Below are positions 63,035-64,000 of a DNA stretch of 64,000 nucleotides, in pieces. Origin of the DNA: Mycobacterium seoulense (GTDB taxonomy: Bacteria > Actinomycetota > Actinomycetes > Mycobacteriales > Mycobacteriaceae); NCBI RefSeq assembly GCF_010731595.1, contig NZ_AP022582.1, positions 5,394,001 to 5,458,000 of the forward strand. The letters are read 5' to 3'. The translations under genes were made by a program, and so were the position numbers. The notes under the pieces were generated by a model. The model was given only the letters and a program-made list of their open reading frames with translations. It was not told the origin of the DNA and did not search any database. The number at the start of each line of letters is the position of its first letter. Positions within the stretch are counted from its first letter, which is position 1.

Positions 63035-64000
63035 CGACGCGTTGTGCAGGATGGCGGCCAGCACGGGGGACAGCGCCCCGCCGGCGCCGATGATCAGCCC
63101 GGCGGCGTTGACCGCGATGGACATGCCGTAGTTCTCCCGGATGACGTCGACGGCCCGGGCGCCGAGGTCCCGCACGTCGAGCAGGCGGTGCAGGTCGTCG
63201 TTGGCCAGCGCCACGTCGGCGGTCTCGACGGCGACGTCGGTCCCGGCCAGGCCCATGGCGATCCCGATGTCGGCGGCGGCCAGCGCCGGCGCGTCGTTGA
63301 TGCCGTCGCCGACCATGCCGACCACGTAGCCGTCGTTCTGCAGCCCGCGCACCACCTCGAGCTTGTCCTCGGGCATCACCTCGGCGCGCCATTCGTCGAT
63401 GCCCAGCTCGTCGGCGACGACCTCGGCGATGTCGGGGTGGTCACCGGTGAGCATGACGATCCGGCGGATGCCGTTGTCCCGCAACGTCTTCAGCACCTTG
63501 ACCGCCTCGGGCCGCACCTCGTCGCGCAGGCTGATCAGCCCCACCAGGTTGCCGTCGACCGCGAGCAACAGCGGGGTCTCGGCCTGCCGCCGGAGCCTGT
63601 CCACCCACTCCGACGCCTTCTTGGACACCCGCACCTTTTCGGCGCGCAGCAACCCGGGGCTGCCGAGCAGCAGGGTGCGGCCGTCGGCCCAGGTCCGCAT
63701 GCCCAGGCCCACCAGCACCTCGCACTCCTCGTGCGGCGGGATGGTGATGTGGCGCTCTTCCGTCGAGCGGATCACCGCCTCGGCGAGGGGGTGGCGGGAG
63801 TGGATCTCCGAGCTGGCCGCGTACGCCAGCACCTGCTCGGGCTCCCAGTCCTTATGCAGGGCAATGATATTGGTGACCACCGGGCGGCCGACGGTCAGCG
63901 TCCCGGTTTTGTCGAACACGATCGCGTCCACGCGGCCGGCCTGTTCGAGGTGGGAGCCGCCCTTGATCAGGATGCCGCGGCGCGCGCCGTTGCCGATCGC
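62981..64000 (-). CDS. ctpC: Metal-transporting P1B-ATPase CtpC, 3' part
   Basis: The C-terminal ~340 codons; the gene runs off the right end. The visible part begins in ...RGILIKGGSHLEQAGR, then the phosphorylation motif AIVFDKTGTLTVG, the HP motif IHSRHPLAEAV, the nucleotide-binding GLGMRTWADGRT, MLTGDHPDIAEVV, and MVGDGINDAPAL. The last membrane helices (NAAGLIIGAGGALSPVLAAIL) and a short tail complete it. CtpC (Rv3270) handles Mn2+ and protects against zinc. It overlaps the FadD-like gene by 54 nt at the 3' ends. The start, the N-terminal membrane helices and any metal-binding domain are outside the window. Confidence 0.9.
   Translation of the reverse strand, partial: AIGNGARRGILIKGGSHLEQAGRVDAIVFDKTGTLTVGRPVVTNIIALHKDWEPEQVLAYAASSEIHSRHPLAEAVIRSTEERHITIPPHEECEVLVGLGMRTWADGRTLLLGSPGLLRAEKVRVSKKASEWVDRLRRQAETPLLLAVDGNLVGLISLRDEVRPEAVKVLKTLRDNGIRRIVMLTGDHPDIAEVVADELGIDEWRAEVMPEDKLEVVRGLQNDGYVVGMVGDGINDAPALAAADIGIAMGLAGTDVAVETADVALANDDLHRLLDVRDLGARAVDVIRENYGMSIAVNAAGLIIGAGGALSPVLAAILHNASSVAVVANSSRLIRYRLD

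Overview
The window is high-GC DNA from a mycobacterium, probably a slow-growing non-tuberculous species. The evidence is two PPE proteins, the AccA3/AccD5/AccE5 acyl-CoA carboxylase set, UsfY-RsbW-SigF, LpqC, CtpC and a 13E12-type DUF222/HNH gene. Its backbone follows, in reverse orientation, the M. tuberculosis H37Rv gene order from about upp (Rv3309c) to ctpC (Rv3270); gene names rest on remembered H37Rv proteins and order, not on a search.

Region 1 (1-10.7 kb) is conserved nucleoside, amidohydrolase and redox metabolism: upp end, pmmB (broken by a ~55-nt insertion), deoD, a cutinase-like secreted protein, amiB1-amiA1, a gamma-glutamylcyclotransferase-fold protein, lpdA, glpD2 and an RluA-type pseudouridine synthase.

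Region 2 (10.7-34.3 kb) is an accessory block between the pseudouridine synthase and lpqC, which lie close together in H37Rv. It carries a DUF222/HNH gene with a perfect LexA box over its start, a hydrolase-cyclase fusion, small secreted proteins and two tandem PPE genes. Then comes a 17-kb cation-transport and stress cluster: a P1B-ATPase fused to a hemerythrin-like domain, a CBS protein, an FMN glutamate-synthase-like enzyme, a P2-type ATPase lacking its phosphorylated aspartate, a DUF5994 protein, a 1,492-aa CtpH/CtpI-type double ATPase, a PhoU protein, a CorA transporter and an MgtA ATPase. Candidate DosR-like boxes lie in two divergent promoter regions of the cluster. The cluster is the most unusual part of the window.

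Region 3 (34.4-44.7 kb): lpqC, nei, lhr, a TetR regulator, then the SigF locus. That locus has two SigF-type promoters, a membrane protein gene, usfY, an unlisted 54-codon membrane ORF on the opposite strand, rsbW, sigF, and a STAS-domain gene whose 3' end overlaps that of sigF.

Region 4 (44.8-55.7 kb): accA3, a SufE-like gene, sseA, maf, accE5, accD5, birA, a PH-domain membrane protein, a GtrA protein, purK, purE and fadE25. BirA is expected to biotinylate AccA3, which serves AccD5/AccE5.

Region 5 (55.7-64 kb): a tightly overlapped three-gene signalling cassette (receiver-SpoIIE phosphatase, CHASE3 histidine kinase, Rcp1-type receiver), a class III CoA transferase, a TIGR00027-type methyltransferase, a FadD-like ligase and the 3' part of ctpC. 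The phosphatase cassette and the STAS gene could form an input to SigF, but that link is inference. No tRNA, rRNA, CRISPR or complete insertion sequence was recognised.
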